From Bradyrhizobium diazoefficiens (GTDB taxonomy: Bacteria; Pseudomonadota; Alphaproteobacteria; Rhizobiales; Xanthobacteraceae), in assembly GCF_016616425.1 (NCBI RefSeq), contig NZ_CP067101.1, positions 62,001-126,000 on the forward strand: a stretch of 64,000 nucleotides of DNA, written 5' to 3'. The notes under the pieces were generated by a model. The model had not been told where the DNA came from and ran no database searches. It saw only the letters and a list, made by a program, of their open reading frames with translations. Shown piece after piece: positions 7,770 through 17,594 of this stretch (position 1 is the stretch's first letter; each line of letters opens with the position of its first letter). The translations under genes and the position numbers were made by a program.

Positions 7770-9134
7770 TCACAAGCCCTCGGGCACCGGCTGGTCCCGC
7801 CCGATGAAGGCGCCGTGTTGTTTCAACGTTTCTTGCAATTTTTCAACCGGGATGTCACGCGGGATCCGGTTTCCGGCAAGCGCCAGCGCCGCGGCGGAAC
7901 CGGCGGCCTCGCCCATCGCGAAACAGGCACCGGAGACCCGCGCCGCCGACTGGCCCTCATGGGTCATCGAGGCGCAGCGGCCGGCAACCAGGAGGTTGTC
8001 GACGCCTTCAGGCACCAGCATCCGATAGGGCAGCTCGTTATAGCCACGCGATTCCGGAATCGGCGGGAAGGTGAAGACGACGTCGCCGGGAACGTGGGCC
8101 TCGATCGGCCAGCCGTTGACGCCGATCGAATCCTCGAACGAGGCGCAGCCGAGCACGTCCTCGCCGCTGAGCTGGTAGCCACCCCTGATGCGGCGGGTCT
8201 CGCGGATGCCGAGCTGGGGCGGCAGATCGACGATGTAGGATTTTTCAAAGCCCGGCACGGTGCGCAGGAATTCGAAAGCCGCGAGCGCCTGCTTGCGGCC
8301 CTCGATCTCGCCGCGGGTGAGATCGTCGGGCTCGACGCCGTTGATGGCGTGGCCGTCCTCGCGGGCCACCTGCGTAAAGTTCACCCGCCATTCGATGCCG
8401 GATTTCTGCGGCCGCACGATCGCGCTCTTGCGCGGGAATCTGTGCGTGCCGGCGGCAAGCGCCTGTTCCATCAACTGCGGAATGGTGCGCCAGGCATCGC
8501 CGGCCTTGTCGGGATCGATGCCGTTGAGGCGCAGCATCATCGAGGGGTACATCGGATGGCCGTGTTCGTCGCCGATTTCGAACGGGCTGCCGGCCCAGAC
8601 TGCGAGATCGCCGTCGCCGGAGCAATCGATGAAGATTTCTGATCGTACCGCCTGCCGGCCGGCCTTGGTCTCGACCAGCAGCGCGTCGATGCGGCGGTCG
8701 TCGCCCATCACCACGCCGGCGCCGAGGGCGTGGAAGAGGATGTGCACCTTGTGGCTGGCGAGAAGCTCGTCGGCCGCGATCTTGTAGGCCGCGGTGTCAT
8801 AGGCCTGGGCGAAGACCTTGCCGAGGATCAGATGGGGCGTATTGAGGCCGTTCAACGCGTCGATCCGCGCCAGCAGCTCGGACGCCATGCCCTGCACCAA
8901 CCGATGCGCCTCCCCGTAGACGTTGCCATGCAGGCCGCAGAAATTGGTGACGCCGGCAGCGGTGCCCATGCCGCCGAGGAAGCCGTAGCGCTCGATCAGA
9001 AGCGTCTTTCGTCCCGCGCGCGCCGCTGAAGCCGCCGCCATGATGCCGGCGGGGCCGCCTCCAAGCACGACGACTTCATATTCGCCGTAGAGCGGCACCT
9101 TCCGTGCCGGTTCTTCGATCGTGATGGCCGGCAT
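7770..9134 (-). CDS. FAD-dependent oxidoreductase (FAD_oxidored family)
   Basis: A 454-residue flavoprotein with an N-terminal dinucleotide fold, VVVLGGGPAGIMAAASAARAG (about residues 21-41) followed by the ribose-binding E of LLIERYG. The C-terminal GRCASMTHEGQSAARV closes the FAD site. The FLGGMGTAAGVTNFCG stretch is typical of the FAD_oxidored (PF12831) group, whose substrates are mostly unknown. It ends 47 bases before the start of the ABC binding-protein gene, so uptake and oxidation of the same compound is plausible. It is divergent from a LysR gene at 9248, the probable regulator. Confidence 0.8.
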   Translation of the reverse strand: MPAITIEEPARKVPLYGEYEVVVLGGGPAGIMAAASAARAGRKTLLIERYGFLGGMGTAAGVTNFCGLHGNVYGEAHRLVQGMASELLARIDALNGLNTPHLILGKVFAQAYDTAAYKIAADELLASHKVHILFHALGAGVVMGDDRRIDALLVETKAGRQAVRSEIFIDCSGDGDLAVWAGSPFEIGDEHGHPMYPSMMLRLNGIDPDKAGDAWRTIPQLMEQALAAGTHRFPRKSAIVRPQKSGIEWRVNFTQVAREDGHAINGVEPDDLTRGEIEGRKQALAAFEFLRTVPGFEKSYIVDLPPQLGIRETRRIRGGYQLSGEDVLGCASFEDSIGVNGWPIEAHVPGDVVFTFPPIPESRGYNELPYRMLVPEGVDNLLVAGRCASMTHEGQSAARVSGACFAMGEAAGSAAALALAGNRIPRDIPVEKLQETLKQHGAFIGRDQPVPEGL

Positions 9135-9247
9135 GGCGCGCGTCCCTTCCCGAATTCCTTTGCTTGGGCACGACTATGAATTAACGCGCAGCAGGCTACA
9201 ATCCATCAAAACGAGCGATCATCTTTCTCGAATCGCGAAAGGTTGAA

Positions 9248-10132
9248 ATGGACATCTTGGTAAACCTGCAGGCCTTCCTCGCCACCGCCGATGCGGCCGG
9301 CTTCTCGGCCGCTGCGCGCCAGCTCGATGTCTCGACCTCGGTGATCGCCAAGCGCGTTACCCAACTGGAGGCGCGGATCGGGACGCCGCTGTTCCACCGC
9401 TCGACCCGGCAGCTGCGGCTGACCGAGGCCGGCCAGCGCTACGTGCATCGCGCGCGCAGCGTGGTGACCGATGCCGCCGACCTGCTCTCGCGGATGGGCG
9501 AGAAGGGCCATGATCTCGTCGATCATCTCCGCATCAAGGCACCGACCTCGCTGACGGTGGCACGGCTGGCCGATGCGTTCAGTGCGTTCCAGACCCAGAA
9601 CCCGAAGCTCAAGCTCGATATCGTGCTGATCGACCGGCCGGTCGACCCCGTGACCGAAGGCTTCGACATCGCCATTGGCGCCTTCCCGCATTCGTTCGGC
9701 GGCGTGGTGGATGAGCCGCTATGCGCGCTCAAGCGACTGCTCTGCGCCTCACCGGCCTACTTGAAGACGCATGGCGTACCAAAGCATCCGCGCGATCTGG
9801 TCGAGCACCGCTGCCTCAGCTTTCTGCCGACCGGCCCGGAATGGGTCTTTGACGGACCGCGCGGCCGCATCAGCATTCAGGTCAGTCCGTTGCTGTCCTC
9901 CAACGAGGGCTATGTATTGGCGCGCAGCGCCATCGCGGGCAACGGCATCGCGCTGATGTCACATTATCTCGTCGCAGATGCCTTGCGCGACGGAAGCTTG
10001 CAGCCGGTGCTGCGCGATTTTCCGATTCCCGAGCTGTGGGTGAAGGCCGCGATTCCCGAACGGCGGCGCAACGCCGCCGCGGTGCAGGCGCTGCTCACCC
10101 TGCTCAAGACGTCACTCGCACCGTCGCTGTAG
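9248..10132 (+). CDS. LysR family transcriptional regulator
   Basis: A 294-residue regulator with an N-terminal helix-turn-helix (ARQLDVSTSVIAKRVTQLEARIGTPLFHRSTRQLRLTEAG) and a C-terminal effector-binding domain. It is transcribed away from the FAD oxidoreductase/ABC transporter genes. The 113-base gap between them is the likely control region for both directions, as is usual for LysR loci. Confidence 0.9.
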   Translation: MDILVNLQAFLATADAAGFSAAARQLDVSTSVIAKRVTQLEARIGTPLFHRSTRQLRLTEAGQRYVHRARSVVTDAADLLSRMGEKGHDLVDHLRIKAPTSLTVARLADAFSAFQTQNPKLKLDIVLIDRPVDPVTEGFDIAIGAFPHSFGGVVDEPLCALKRLLCASPAYLKTHGVPKHPRDLVEHRCLSFLPTGPEWVFDGPRGRISIQVSPLLSSNEGYVLARSAIAGNGIALMSHYLVADALRDGSLQPVLRDFPIPELWVKAAIPERRRNAAAVQALLTLLKTSLAPSL

Positions 10133-10198
10133 ACCGTGTCGTGCAGATGTCGCAAGATCGCGGTTGCTCTCGATCGGCGGACCTGAGAGAAGGCTGCC

Positions 10199-10471
10199 AT
10201 GGACTCGATAGTCGTGAAATTCGCCCTGCCCGCCTTCGTCGCCCTCGCGCTCTCGGCAACTCCCGCCGCAGCCATCGAGCAGAACTGCCGCTTCATCCAG
10301 GCCAAGCCCGGTCGCGAAGCCTGCTACAACCGGCAAGAAGAAGAACTCGCCGCGAAGCGCAAGCCCGTTGCACCTGCCAACAAGGGTCAGACGCTCGAAA
10401 CGCTGCGGCAGATGCGGCAGGACGACGACGCCGTTTATCGCAGCATCAACAACATCTGCCGCGGCTGTTGA
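10199..10471 (+). CDS. Small exported protein of unknown function
   Basis: A 90-residue protein with a clear signal peptide (VVKFALPAFVALALSATPAAA), leaving a mature chain of about 65 residues with three cysteines (QNCRF, EACYN, NNICRGC) and charged, helical-looking sequence. GAAGG lies just upstream of the ATG at 10199. I do not recognise a family. Confidence 0.6.
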   Translation: MDSIVVKFALPAFVALALSATPAAAIEQNCRFIQAKPGREACYNRQEEELAAKRKPVAPANKGQTLETLRQMRQDDDAVYRSINNICRGC

Positions 10472-10474
10472 CGT

Positions 10475-11278
10475 TCAGGCCTTCCCGCCTCCCCAGTTCG
10501 CCGCCCGCTTCTCCGCAAACGACGCCAGCCCTTCCGCCGCCTCCGCGCTCTGCCGCTTCAGCGAATGCAGGTGGACGAGCCGCGTGTAGGCGGCATCGTC
10601 CACGGCCATCCCGCCGAACGAGCTCTCCAGCGCGAGCCGCTTGGTCTCGGCCATCGCCTCCGGCCCGTTGGCGAGGAGTTGCTCGACCACCTTCGCGCCG
10701 GCGGATTCGAGATCAGCGAGCGGCACGAAATCGTGGACGAGACCGATGCGGCGGGCCTCCTCGGCGCCGAAACGTTCGCCGGTGAGCGCGTAGCGGCGGA
10801 CCTGCCGGACACCAATGGCGTCGCAGAGCTGCGGGATGATGATCGCGGCGGTCAGGCCCCAGCGCACCTCCGTGATGGAGAACAGGGCGTTGTCGGCGGC
10901 AATCACGACGTCACAGGCGGCGATGACGCCGGTGCCGCCACCAAAGCAGCCGCCCTGCACCAGCGCGACCGTCGGGATCGGCAAGGTGTTGAGACGCTGC
11001 ACGGCCTCGAAGGTCGCGCGCGAGGCCGCCTCGTTCGCTTCGGTCGATTGCGGCCGCACGCCGTTGATCCATCTGAGATCGGCCCCGGCCTGAAAGTGCT
11101 TGCCGTTACCCTTGAGCACGACGACGCGAAGGCCAGGCTTCTTGCCGAGATCGTCCATGGCCGAGAGCACGCCCGCGATCAGGGCGCCGTCATAGGCGTT
11201 GTTGACCTCCGGCCGGTTCAACGTGACAGTCGCAACCCCACGCTCGTCAAGGGTCCACAGGACGGGGCTGGCAGTCAT
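10475..11278 (-). CDS. Enoyl-CoA hydratase/isomerase family protein
   Basis: A 267-residue crotonase-fold protein. The acyl-CoA oxyanion-hole segments are visible as GKHFQAGADLRWING (about residues 60-74) and VQGGCFGGGTGVIAACDVVIA (about 103-123). The glutamate pair of classic hydratases cannot be assigned with certainty. The ATG at 11278 (MTASPV) follows GGAGGATCGCCG. It is divergent from the ketopantoate reductase-like gene. The crotonase superfamily is functionally broad, so the substrate is open. Confidence 0.85.
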   Translation of the reverse strand: MTASPVLWTLDERGVATVTLNRPEVNNAYDGALIAGVLSAMDDLGKKPGLRVVVLKGNGKHFQAGADLRWINGVRPQSTEANEAASRATFEAVQRLNTLPIPTVALVQGGCFGGGTGVIAACDVVIAADNALFSITEVRWGLTAAIIIPQLCDAIGVRQVRRYALTGERFGAEEARRIGLVHDFVPLADLESAGAKVVEQLLANGPEAMAETKRLALESSFGGMAVDDAAYTRLVHLHSLKRQSAEAAEGLASFAEKRAANWGGGKA

Positions 11279-11433
11279 CGGCGATCCTCCGGTCGTTTGC
11301 TTGACGCGCACTATGGCCGAGGCAACGCATTCCGATCCATATCTTTCCGGCGTGGGGCGGTCGCGCCCATCGCATGGCGGCTTGTGTCATGCTGCCGGCG
11401 GGCGGCACCAAGGGATTCAGGACGGGACATTAT

Positions 11434-12408
11434 ATGCGCATCTGCATTTTCGGCGCGGGCGCCGTCGGCAGCCATCTGGCGGTACGGTTGGCGCGGGCCG
11501 GCCATGAGGTCTCATGCGTGATGCGGGGGGCACATCTGGAGGCGGTACGCGCCCATGGGCTCAAGCTGCGCGTGGGCGATTCCGAGGTCAGCGCCAAGGT
11601 GGATGCATCAGGCGATCCGGCCCAGTTCGGGCCGCAGGACGTCGTGATCTCGACCTTGAAGGCGACCGCGCTGCCGGGGCTGGTTGCCAACATCAAGCCA
11701 CTGCTCCAGGACGACACCGCGATCGTGTTCGCGCAGAACGGCATTCCCTGGTGGTACGGCATCGGCCTGCCGCCGCGGCACCCTATCCCGCCGGACATTT
11801 CCTTCCTCGACCCCGGCGGACGCCTGCGCGCCTGCATCCCGAAGGAGCGGATCATCGGCGGCGTGGTCTTCTCCTCCAACGAGGTGATCGCGCCCGGCGT
11901 GGTGCACAACCTCACCCCCGACCGCAACCGCCTCTTGATCGGCGAATGCGACGACCGCAATTGCGAGCGGATCACGAAGCTTCGCGGCGTCTTCAACGAC
12001 GCGCGGCTGGAATCGCCGCCGGTCGCCGAGATCCGCGAAGCGATCTGGTCAAAGCTGCTGACCAACATGTCGCTATCGGTATTGTGCCTGCTCACCGGCC
12101 AGACCGCACGCGGCGTGCGCGACGACCCCGCCTTCGCCGATGTCATTCCGCGCATGTTGAACGAGGCCAACGATATCGCCCAGCACTTCATCCCGGAGGT
12201 CAAGCGCGTCACGCGTAGCGGCCCCGCCCCCAACCACAAGCCTTCGCTGCTGCAGGACTACGAGCTTGGCCGCGCCATGGAGATCGACGTGCTGGTCAGG
12301 GCGCCCGCCGCCTTCGCGCGCACCGCCGGCCTGTCGACGCCGACGCTGGACCTGATCGCCGCGCTGGCGATCCAGAAGGCGCGCGACAAGGGGCTTTATG
12401 CGGCGTGA
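11434..12408 (+). CDS. Ketopantoate reductase family protein (copy 1)
   Basis: A 324-residue NADP-dependent reductase. It opens with the Rossmann signature MRICIFGAGAVGSHLAVRLARAG and continues with the ApbA/PanE C-terminal helical domain (EIREAIWSKLLTNMSLSVLCLLTGQTA, containing the catalytic-type Lys). The start at 11434 places the Rossmann strand at the very N-terminus; the upstream extension is rejected. Many PanE-like paralogues in rhizobia do not make pantoate, so the substrate is uncertain. A second family member is at 24488-25486. Confidence 0.85.
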   Translation: MRICIFGAGAVGSHLAVRLARAGHEVSCVMRGAHLEAVRAHGLKLRVGDSEVSAKVDASGDPAQFGPQDVVISTLKATALPGLVANIKPLLQDDTAIVFAQNGIPWWYGIGLPPRHPIPPDISFLDPGGRLRACIPKERIIGGVVFSSNEVIAPGVVHNLTPDRNRLLIGECDDRNCERITKLRGVFNDARLESPPVAEIREAIWSKLLTNMSLSVLCLLTGQTARGVRDDPAFADVIPRMLNEANDIAQHFIPEVKRVTRSGPAPNHKPSLLQDYELGRAMEIDVLVRAPAAFARTAGLSTPTLDLIAALAIQKARDKGLYAA

Positions 12409-12411
12409 GCC

Positions 12412-13095
12412 TCAGGCAAGACCGTCGATCCAGGCCGCGAGCGTGTCGAGCACTTCTGTCAGCGCCTCGTCGTTGGTCCGGCCGGACTTTTTCAGTACCG
12501 CGAAGGAATGATCGCCGCCTGCGACCTCGTGCAGACTCGCCTTCGCGCCGAGCGCTTCAACGATGGGCTTGAGGTGGCCGAGGTCGGCGAGCTTGTCGCG
12601 CGTGCCTTGCAGGAACAGCATGGGGATTGCGACGTCGGCGAGATGCCTGGCGCGCTCGCTTGAGGGCTTACCGTCGGCATGCAAGGGAAAGCCGAGGAAG
12701 GCGAGCCCCTTCACATCAGGCAGCGGCGCCTTGGATTGCGCCTGCGAGGTCATGCGCCCGCCGAACGATTTTCCACCCGCGACGAGCTTCAATCCGGGAC
12801 ACAGCCGCGCGGCCTCCTCGACCGCTGCGCGGATGGCGGCGTGCGCAATGGCCGGCTGGTCGGGGCGCCCCTGCTTGTTCTCCATGTAAGGGAAATTGAA
12901 GCGAAACGTCGCAACGCCGCGACCGCTGAGGCCTTCTGCGACCTTGCCCATGAACGCATGCCGCATGTCGGCGCCCGCGCCATGCGCCAGCACATAGCAA
13001 GCGCGCGCATTGGCCGGCTGCGTCAGGATCGCCGAGACCGTGCCGATGCGCTCGATGTCGAGCTTGAGCTCTTTTGTTTTGACAGCCACAATCAA
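12412..13095 (-). CDS. Alpha/beta-family hydrolase (KANL3/Tex30-like)
   Basis: A 227-residue small hydrolase. The nucleophile elbow is GGKSFGG (about residue 110), an acidic residue follows in LQGTRDKLAD, and the catalytic His lies in GGDHSF near the C-terminus. VLAHGAGADMRHAFM near residue 35 is the oxyanion-loop region of this family. The start is TTG at 13095 or GTG at 13089; no ATG precedes the conserved core. It converges with the ketopantoate reductase gene with only three bases between stops. Confidence 0.75.
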   Translation of the reverse strand: MIVAVKTKELKLDIERIGTVSAILTQPANARACYVLAHGAGADMRHAFMGKVAEGLSGRGVATFRFNFPYMENKQGRPDQPAIAHAAIRAAVEEAARLCPGLKLVAGGKSFGGRMTSQAQSKAPLPDVKGLAFLGFPLHADGKPSSERARHLADVAIPMLFLQGTRDKLADLGHLKPIVEALGAKASLHEVAGGDHSFAVLKKSGRTNDEALTEVLDTLAAWIDGLA

Positions 13096-13215
13096 CCATC
13101 CCGACAGAAACTGTTACGGCCGCCTTGGTAGCGTCGCCGGCGCAGCCTGAGAACACAATAATTGCAGCAACCGCCCGGCCTACCAAGCCGGTAAGCCGCA
13201 TCAACCGAGGTGACC

Positions 13216-14361
13216 ATGTCCTACCGCTCCTCCTGGATGACCGAAGAGCTCGACGTCTTTCGCGACCAGTTCCGGAAATATCTTGCCAGGGATCTGGCGC
13301 CGCATGCCGAAAAATGGCGCGAGCAGAAGATGGTCGACCGCTTTGCCTGGCGCGGGCTCGGCGAGATGGGGGCGCTGCTGGCCAGCGTGCCGGAGGAATA
13401 TGGCGGCCTGGGTGCGACCTTCGCCTATGACGCCGCCGTGCTGGACGACCTCGAAAGCACGGTGCCGGAGCTGACGACCGGCGTGTCCGTGCACAGCGCC
13501 ATCGTCGCGCACTACATCCTCAACTACGGTTCGGAGGAGCAGAAGAAGCGCTGGCTACCGAAGATGGCCTCGGGGGAGATGGTCGGCGCCGTCGCCATGA
13601 CCGAGCCCGGCACCGGCTCGGACCTGCAAGCCGTGAAGACCACCGCGAAGAAGCAGGGCAATTCCTACGTCATCAACGGCCAGAAGACGTTCATCACCAA
13701 CGGTCAGGCCGCCGATCTCGTCGTCGTGGTCGCGCGCACCGGCGAGGCGGGCGCCAAGGGCATTTCGCTGATCGTGGTCGAGACCGCGGGCGCGGATGGT
13801 TACAAGCGCGGACGCAACCTCGACAAGATCGGCCTGCATGCCTCCGACACGTCGGAACTGTTCTTCGACAATGTCACGGTGCCGCCGGAAAACCTGCTCG
13901 GCAAGGAGGAGGGCCAGGGCTTCGTCCAATTGATGCAGCAATTGCCACAGGAGCGGCTTGCGCTCGCGGTTGGCGCCGTCGCCGCGATGGAGCGCGCGAT
14001 AAAACTCACCACCGACTACACCAGGGAGCGGAAGGCGTTCGGCAAGCCCCTGATGGACTTCCAGAACACCGCCTTCAAGCTCGCCGAGCGCAAGACCGAA
14101 GCAATGATCGCGCGCGTGTTCGTGGACTGGTGCATCGAGCGCCTGGTCGCTGGCGACCTCGACACCGTCACGGCGTCGATGGCGAAATACTGGTGCTCGG
14201 AGAAGCAGGTCGAGACCGCCGACGAATGCCTCCAGCTGTTCGGCGGCTACGGCTACATGCAGGAATACCCGATCTCGCGCATCTTCATCGATTCCCGCAT
14301 CCAGAAGATCTATGGCGGCACCAACGAGATCATGAAGCTGCTGATCGCCAGGTCGCTGTAG
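13216..14361 (+). CDS. Acyl-CoA dehydrogenase, long-chain type
   Basis: A 381-residue flavoprotein that would oxidise acyl-CoA to trans-2-enoyl-CoA. The FAD-binding AMTEPGTGSDLQ and the C-terminal LQLFGGYGYMQEYPISRI and IYGGTNEIMK are standard. The Glu of medium/short-chain enzymes (YEGT) is Gly here (YGGT), as in long-chain and isovaleryl-type enzymes whose base sits elsewhere. The ATG at 13216 has GAGG six bases upstream; a GTG at 13210 is the alternative. It stands alone on its strand. Confidence 0.9.
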   Translation: MSYRSSWMTEELDVFRDQFRKYLARDLAPHAEKWREQKMVDRFAWRGLGEMGALLASVPEEYGGLGATFAYDAAVLDDLESTVPELTTGVSVHSAIVAHYILNYGSEEQKKRWLPKMASGEMVGAVAMTEPGTGSDLQAVKTTAKKQGNSYVINGQKTFITNGQAADLVVVVARTGEAGAKGISLIVVETAGADGYKRGRNLDKIGLHASDTSELFFDNVTVPPENLLGKEEGQGFVQLMQQLPQERLALAVGAVAAMERAIKLTTDYTRERKAFGKPLMDFQNTAFKLAERKTEAMIARVFVDWCIERLVAGDLDTVTASMAKYWCSEKQVETADECLQLFGGYGYMQEYPISRIFIDSRIQKIYGGTNEIMKLLIARSL

Positions 14362-14561
14362 CTCCATTCATTTCGTACACCAGCCGACTTTCAGCATCGC
14401 TCGCACCGCCGGCTTCGGCGGCACGGGCCCTTGCTCGGCCGCCAAACGAATTCAGCTCGGCGGACACAACTCCGCTTGTCACGCGCGGCTCCCAGCCATA
14501 CGCTGCCCGTCATCGGCAGCCGCCATCTGGTTGCGTTTGCATCAGGTCAGGAGAATTGCAA

Positions 14562-16172
14562 ATGGTTCACGTCTCGCGACGGAAACTGCTTCAGCTTGCG
14601 GCTGTGGCCCCATCGGCACTTCCCGTCGCCTGGGCGTCGGCCGCATCGGCCGCGAGCGGAAAGAAGATCCTCACCGCGGTGATGCAATCGGACCTTCGCG
14701 TCACCGATCCGGGCTTCACGACGGCCATCATCACCCGCGACCACGGCTACATGGTCTACGATACGCTGCTCGGCATTGATTCCAGCTTCAAGGTGCGGCC
14801 GCAGATGGCCGACTGGACCGTATCCGCAGACAAGCTGATCTACACCTTCACCTTGCGCGACGGCCTGAAGTGGCATGACGGCGCGCCGGTGACGGCCGAG
14901 GACTGCGTCGCCTCGCTGAAGCGCTGGGGCACCAGCGTCGACGGCATGGCGCGCAAGCTGATGGACTTCACGGCAGGCATCGACGCCGCGGACGCCAAAA
15001 CGATCGTCCTCAAGCTGAAGGAGCCCTATGGCCTTGTGCTTGAGACGATCGCCAAGCCATCGTCGATCTGCGCCTTCATGATGCCCAGGCGGCTCGCGGA
15101 GACCCCGATCACCAAGCAGATTCCGGAGCAGATCGGCTCCGGCCCGTTCAAGTTCGTGGCTGCCGAATTCCAGCCCGGCGTAAAAGCCGTTTACGAGAAG
15201 AACACCGGCTATGTGCCGCGCAAGGAGCCGGCCGAGTGGACCTCGGGCGGCAAGGTGGTCAAGGTCGACCGTGTCGAGTGGCTGACGATGCCGGACGCGC
15301 AGACGGCGCTCAACGCGCTGCAATCCGGAGATGTCGATTTCGTCGAAACGCCGCCGTTCGACCTGCTGCCCGTGCTCGAGTCCAATCCGGACATCAAGAT
15401 GGCAATCCTGAACAAGTTCGGCTTTCAGTCGTTCGGCCGGATGAACTTCCTGCATCCGCCGTTCGACAATGTGAAGATCCGCCGAGCCGCCCTGCTCGCG
15501 ATGAACCAGAAGGATGTGCTCGACGCACAGATCGGCAATCCCAAATACTACAAGCTCTGCGGCGCCTACTTCATCTGCGATACGCCGCTGGCCAGCGACG
15601 CCGGCGGTGAGACCCTGATCAAGGGCAACGGTATGGCGGAAGCCAGGAAGGCCCTGGCCGAGGCCGGCTATGACGGCACGCCTGTGGTGATCCTGGCACC
15701 GACCGACCAGATCCTGCTGAAGGCGCAGCCGGTCATCGCCGCGCAATTGTTGCGCGAGGCCGGTTTCAAGGTCGATCTTCAGGCGATGGACTGGCAGACC
15801 GTGGTGACCCGGCGCGCCAGCCAGAAGTCCCCGAAGGAGGGCGGCTGGAACATGTTCTTCACCTACCAGGGCGCCGCCGATTCGATGAACCCGCTCGTCA
15901 ATGGCGCGATGGTCGGCAAGGGCAAGGAGGGCGGCTGGTTCGGCTGGTCCGAAGACCCCAAGCTCGAGCAGTTGCGCGACGCCTTTGCCCGCGCCACCTC
16001 CCCGGAGCAGCAGAAGAAGATTGCCCTCGACATCCAGAAGGAAGCCTATGATCAGGTGATCTACGTCCCGCTCGGTCAGTTCCAGGCGCCGAGCGCATGG
16101 CGCAAATCGCTGACCGGCGTGATCGACGGCCCGGCAACGCCGATGTTCTGGAATGTCGACAAGAACGAATAG
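14562..16172 (+). CDS. ABC transporter substrate-binding protein (peptide/nickel family, SBP_bac_5)
   Basis: A 536-residue periplasmic binding protein with a twin-arginine-like N-terminus (SRRKLLQLAAVAPSALPVAW). The family 5 signature covers WTVSADKLIYTFTLRDGLKWHDGAPVTAEDCVASLKRW. The ATG at 14562 has AGGAG upstream. No permease or ATPase follows, so it is either an orphan or works with a transporter encoded elsewhere. It converges on an amidohydrolase gene. Confidence 0.88.
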   Translation: MVHVSRRKLLQLAAVAPSALPVAWASAASAASGKKILTAVMQSDLRVTDPGFTTAIITRDHGYMVYDTLLGIDSSFKVRPQMADWTVSADKLIYTFTLRDGLKWHDGAPVTAEDCVASLKRWGTSVDGMARKLMDFTAGIDAADAKTIVLKLKEPYGLVLETIAKPSSICAFMMPRRLAETPITKQIPEQIGSGPFKFVAAEFQPGVKAVYEKNTGYVPRKEPAEWTSGGKVVKVDRVEWLTMPDAQTALNALQSGDVDFVETPPFDLLPVLESNPDIKMAILNKFGFQSFGRMNFLHPPFDNVKIRRAALLAMNQKDVLDAQIGNPKYYKLCGAYFICDTPLASDAGGETLIKGNGMAEARKALAEAGYDGTPVVILAPTDQILLKAQPVIAAQLLREAGFKVDLQAMDWQTVVTRRASQKSPKEGGWNMFFTYQGAADSMNPLVNGAMVGKGKEGGWFGWSEDPKLEQLRDAFARATSPEQQKKIALDIQKEAYDQVIYVPLGQFQAPSAWRKSLTGVIDGPATPMFWNVDKNE

Positions 16173-16211
16173 GCTCAAGGCCTCGCACCACAAGCGGCGG
16201 GAGGCGAAGCT

Positions 16212-17354
16212 CTATTTCGGATGCCACCAGCGGCCGCCGATGACGACGCCCTCCGAGGCGATCTTGCGATCGCCGATCAGGTGCTCGCCGACGACGTCCT
16301 CATAGTCGAACTGACCTTGCCTGACCGAGATCAGCGTGGCATCGCCGACGCTGCCCGGCTTGAGACTGCCGAGCTCGGGGCGCCGCAGGGCCATTGCCGC
16401 ATTCACGGTCGAAGCCGCAATCACATCCGGCAGCTCCATGCCCATGCACAGGAATTTCGACATGGTCGTGACCTGATCGAAGGCGGGGCCGTCGATGCAG
16501 AGCTGATGGATGTCCGAGGAGATGGTGTCCGGATAGAAGCCGTTGGCGAGCATGGCGCGCGCAGTCTTGAACGCGAACGAGCCCTTGCCATGGCCGATGT
16601 CGAACAGCACGCCGCGCTCGCGTGCGTCCAGCACCGCCTTCTTCACCGTGCCTTGCGCGGTCGCCGGCGTGTTGGGGAAGGGGCGGAACGCATGGGTGAG
16701 CACGTCGCCGGGACGCAGACGGGCCAGCACCTCCTCATAGCTCGGCGGCGGATGGTCGATATGCGCCATCAGGGGCATGCCGACCTCGTCGGCAACCTCC
16801 AGCGCGATGTCGAGCGGCACCGCCCCGGACGTGCCCGAGGAGTGCAGGCCGACGCGCACCTTGATGCCGACGATGAGGTCGCGGTTGGCATCGGCCACCT
16901 TCGCCGCCTCGATCGGGTTCATCAGCCGCAACTCCTCGCTCTCCCCGACCATGATCCGGTGCGAGAAACCGAAGATGCCGGCATGCGAGACGTGCAGGTA
17001 GGCGAGGATGCGGACCTGGCTCGGCTCGATCACATGCTTGCGGAATCCGGCGAAATTGCCGGGCCCGGCGCTTCCGGTGTCGACCGCCGTGGTGACGCCG
17101 GAGAGACGGCAGAACTCCTCGGCGTCGATGCCGAGCGACGTGCCGCCCCAATAGACATGGGTATGCAAATCGATCAGCCCTGGCGTCACGATGAGCTGCG
17201 AGACATCGCGCACCTCGGTGCCCGGATCCGCCTTGAGGGCGCTGCCGACCGCCGCCACCTTGCCGCCGGCGAAGGCGATATCGGTCACGGCATCCAGCTT
17301 CTGCGAGGGGTCGATTACCCGGCCTCCGCGCAGGATCAGGTCGAAAGGCATCAT
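16212..17354 (-). CDS. Amidohydrolase/deacetylase family metallohydrolase
   Basis: A 380-residue TIM-barrel hydrolase. The metal ligands are visible: DLHTHVYW (HxH on strand 1), a lysine in VGIKVRVGL (strand 4, candidate carbamylated bridge), HIDHP, THAF and the Asp of SSDIH. It resembles the dihydroorotase-like D-aminoacylase/deacetylase group. The start is ATG 17354 or ATG 17351 behind GGAG. A LysR gene lies upstream on the same strand and the peptide-type binding protein converges from the other side, so uptake and hydrolysis of an amide or lactone may be linked. Confidence 0.85.
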   Translation of the reverse strand: MMPFDLILRGGRVIDPSQKLDAVTDIAFAGGKVAAVGSALKADPGTEVRDVSQLIVTPGLIDLHTHVYWGGTSLGIDAEEFCRLSGVTTAVDTGSAGPGNFAGFRKHVIEPSQVRILAYLHVSHAGIFGFSHRIMVGESEELRLMNPIEAAKVADANRDLIVGIKVRVGLHSSGTSGAVPLDIALEVADEVGMPLMAHIDHPPPSYEEVLARLRPGDVLTHAFRPFPNTPATAQGTVKKAVLDARERGVLFDIGHGKGSFAFKTARAMLANGFYPDTISSDIHQLCIDGPAFDQVTTMSKFLCMGMELPDVIAASTVNAAMALRRPELGSLKPGSVGDATLISVRQGQFDYEDVVGEHLIGDRKIASEGVVIGGRWWHPK

Positions 17355-17594
17355 GGTCTCCGGATGTGGCGGCCAAATCAAATGCAGGCTGGGTCAGCCG
17401 GCCAGCAGAAAGGTATCCCCATGCACATCGATAAGCACGAGATGAATCATGTCAATGTCCGAGCCCGGCTCAATCCCATGATCCGATCGACCGGCAAGCC
17501 GTCTGCGATCTGGCTTTCCAACGATCTCCTCGCCCAAAGGGATTACGGACATGAGCTACGCCAGCATCGATCAATATACTGGCGCATAGTCGCG

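Noticed and set aside
14547-16193. 548-residue open frame on the minus strand
   Set aside because: It is the mirror of the substrate-binding protein gene; its product is His/Arg/Gly-rich with no domain. Such long antisense frames are normal in high-G+C DNA.
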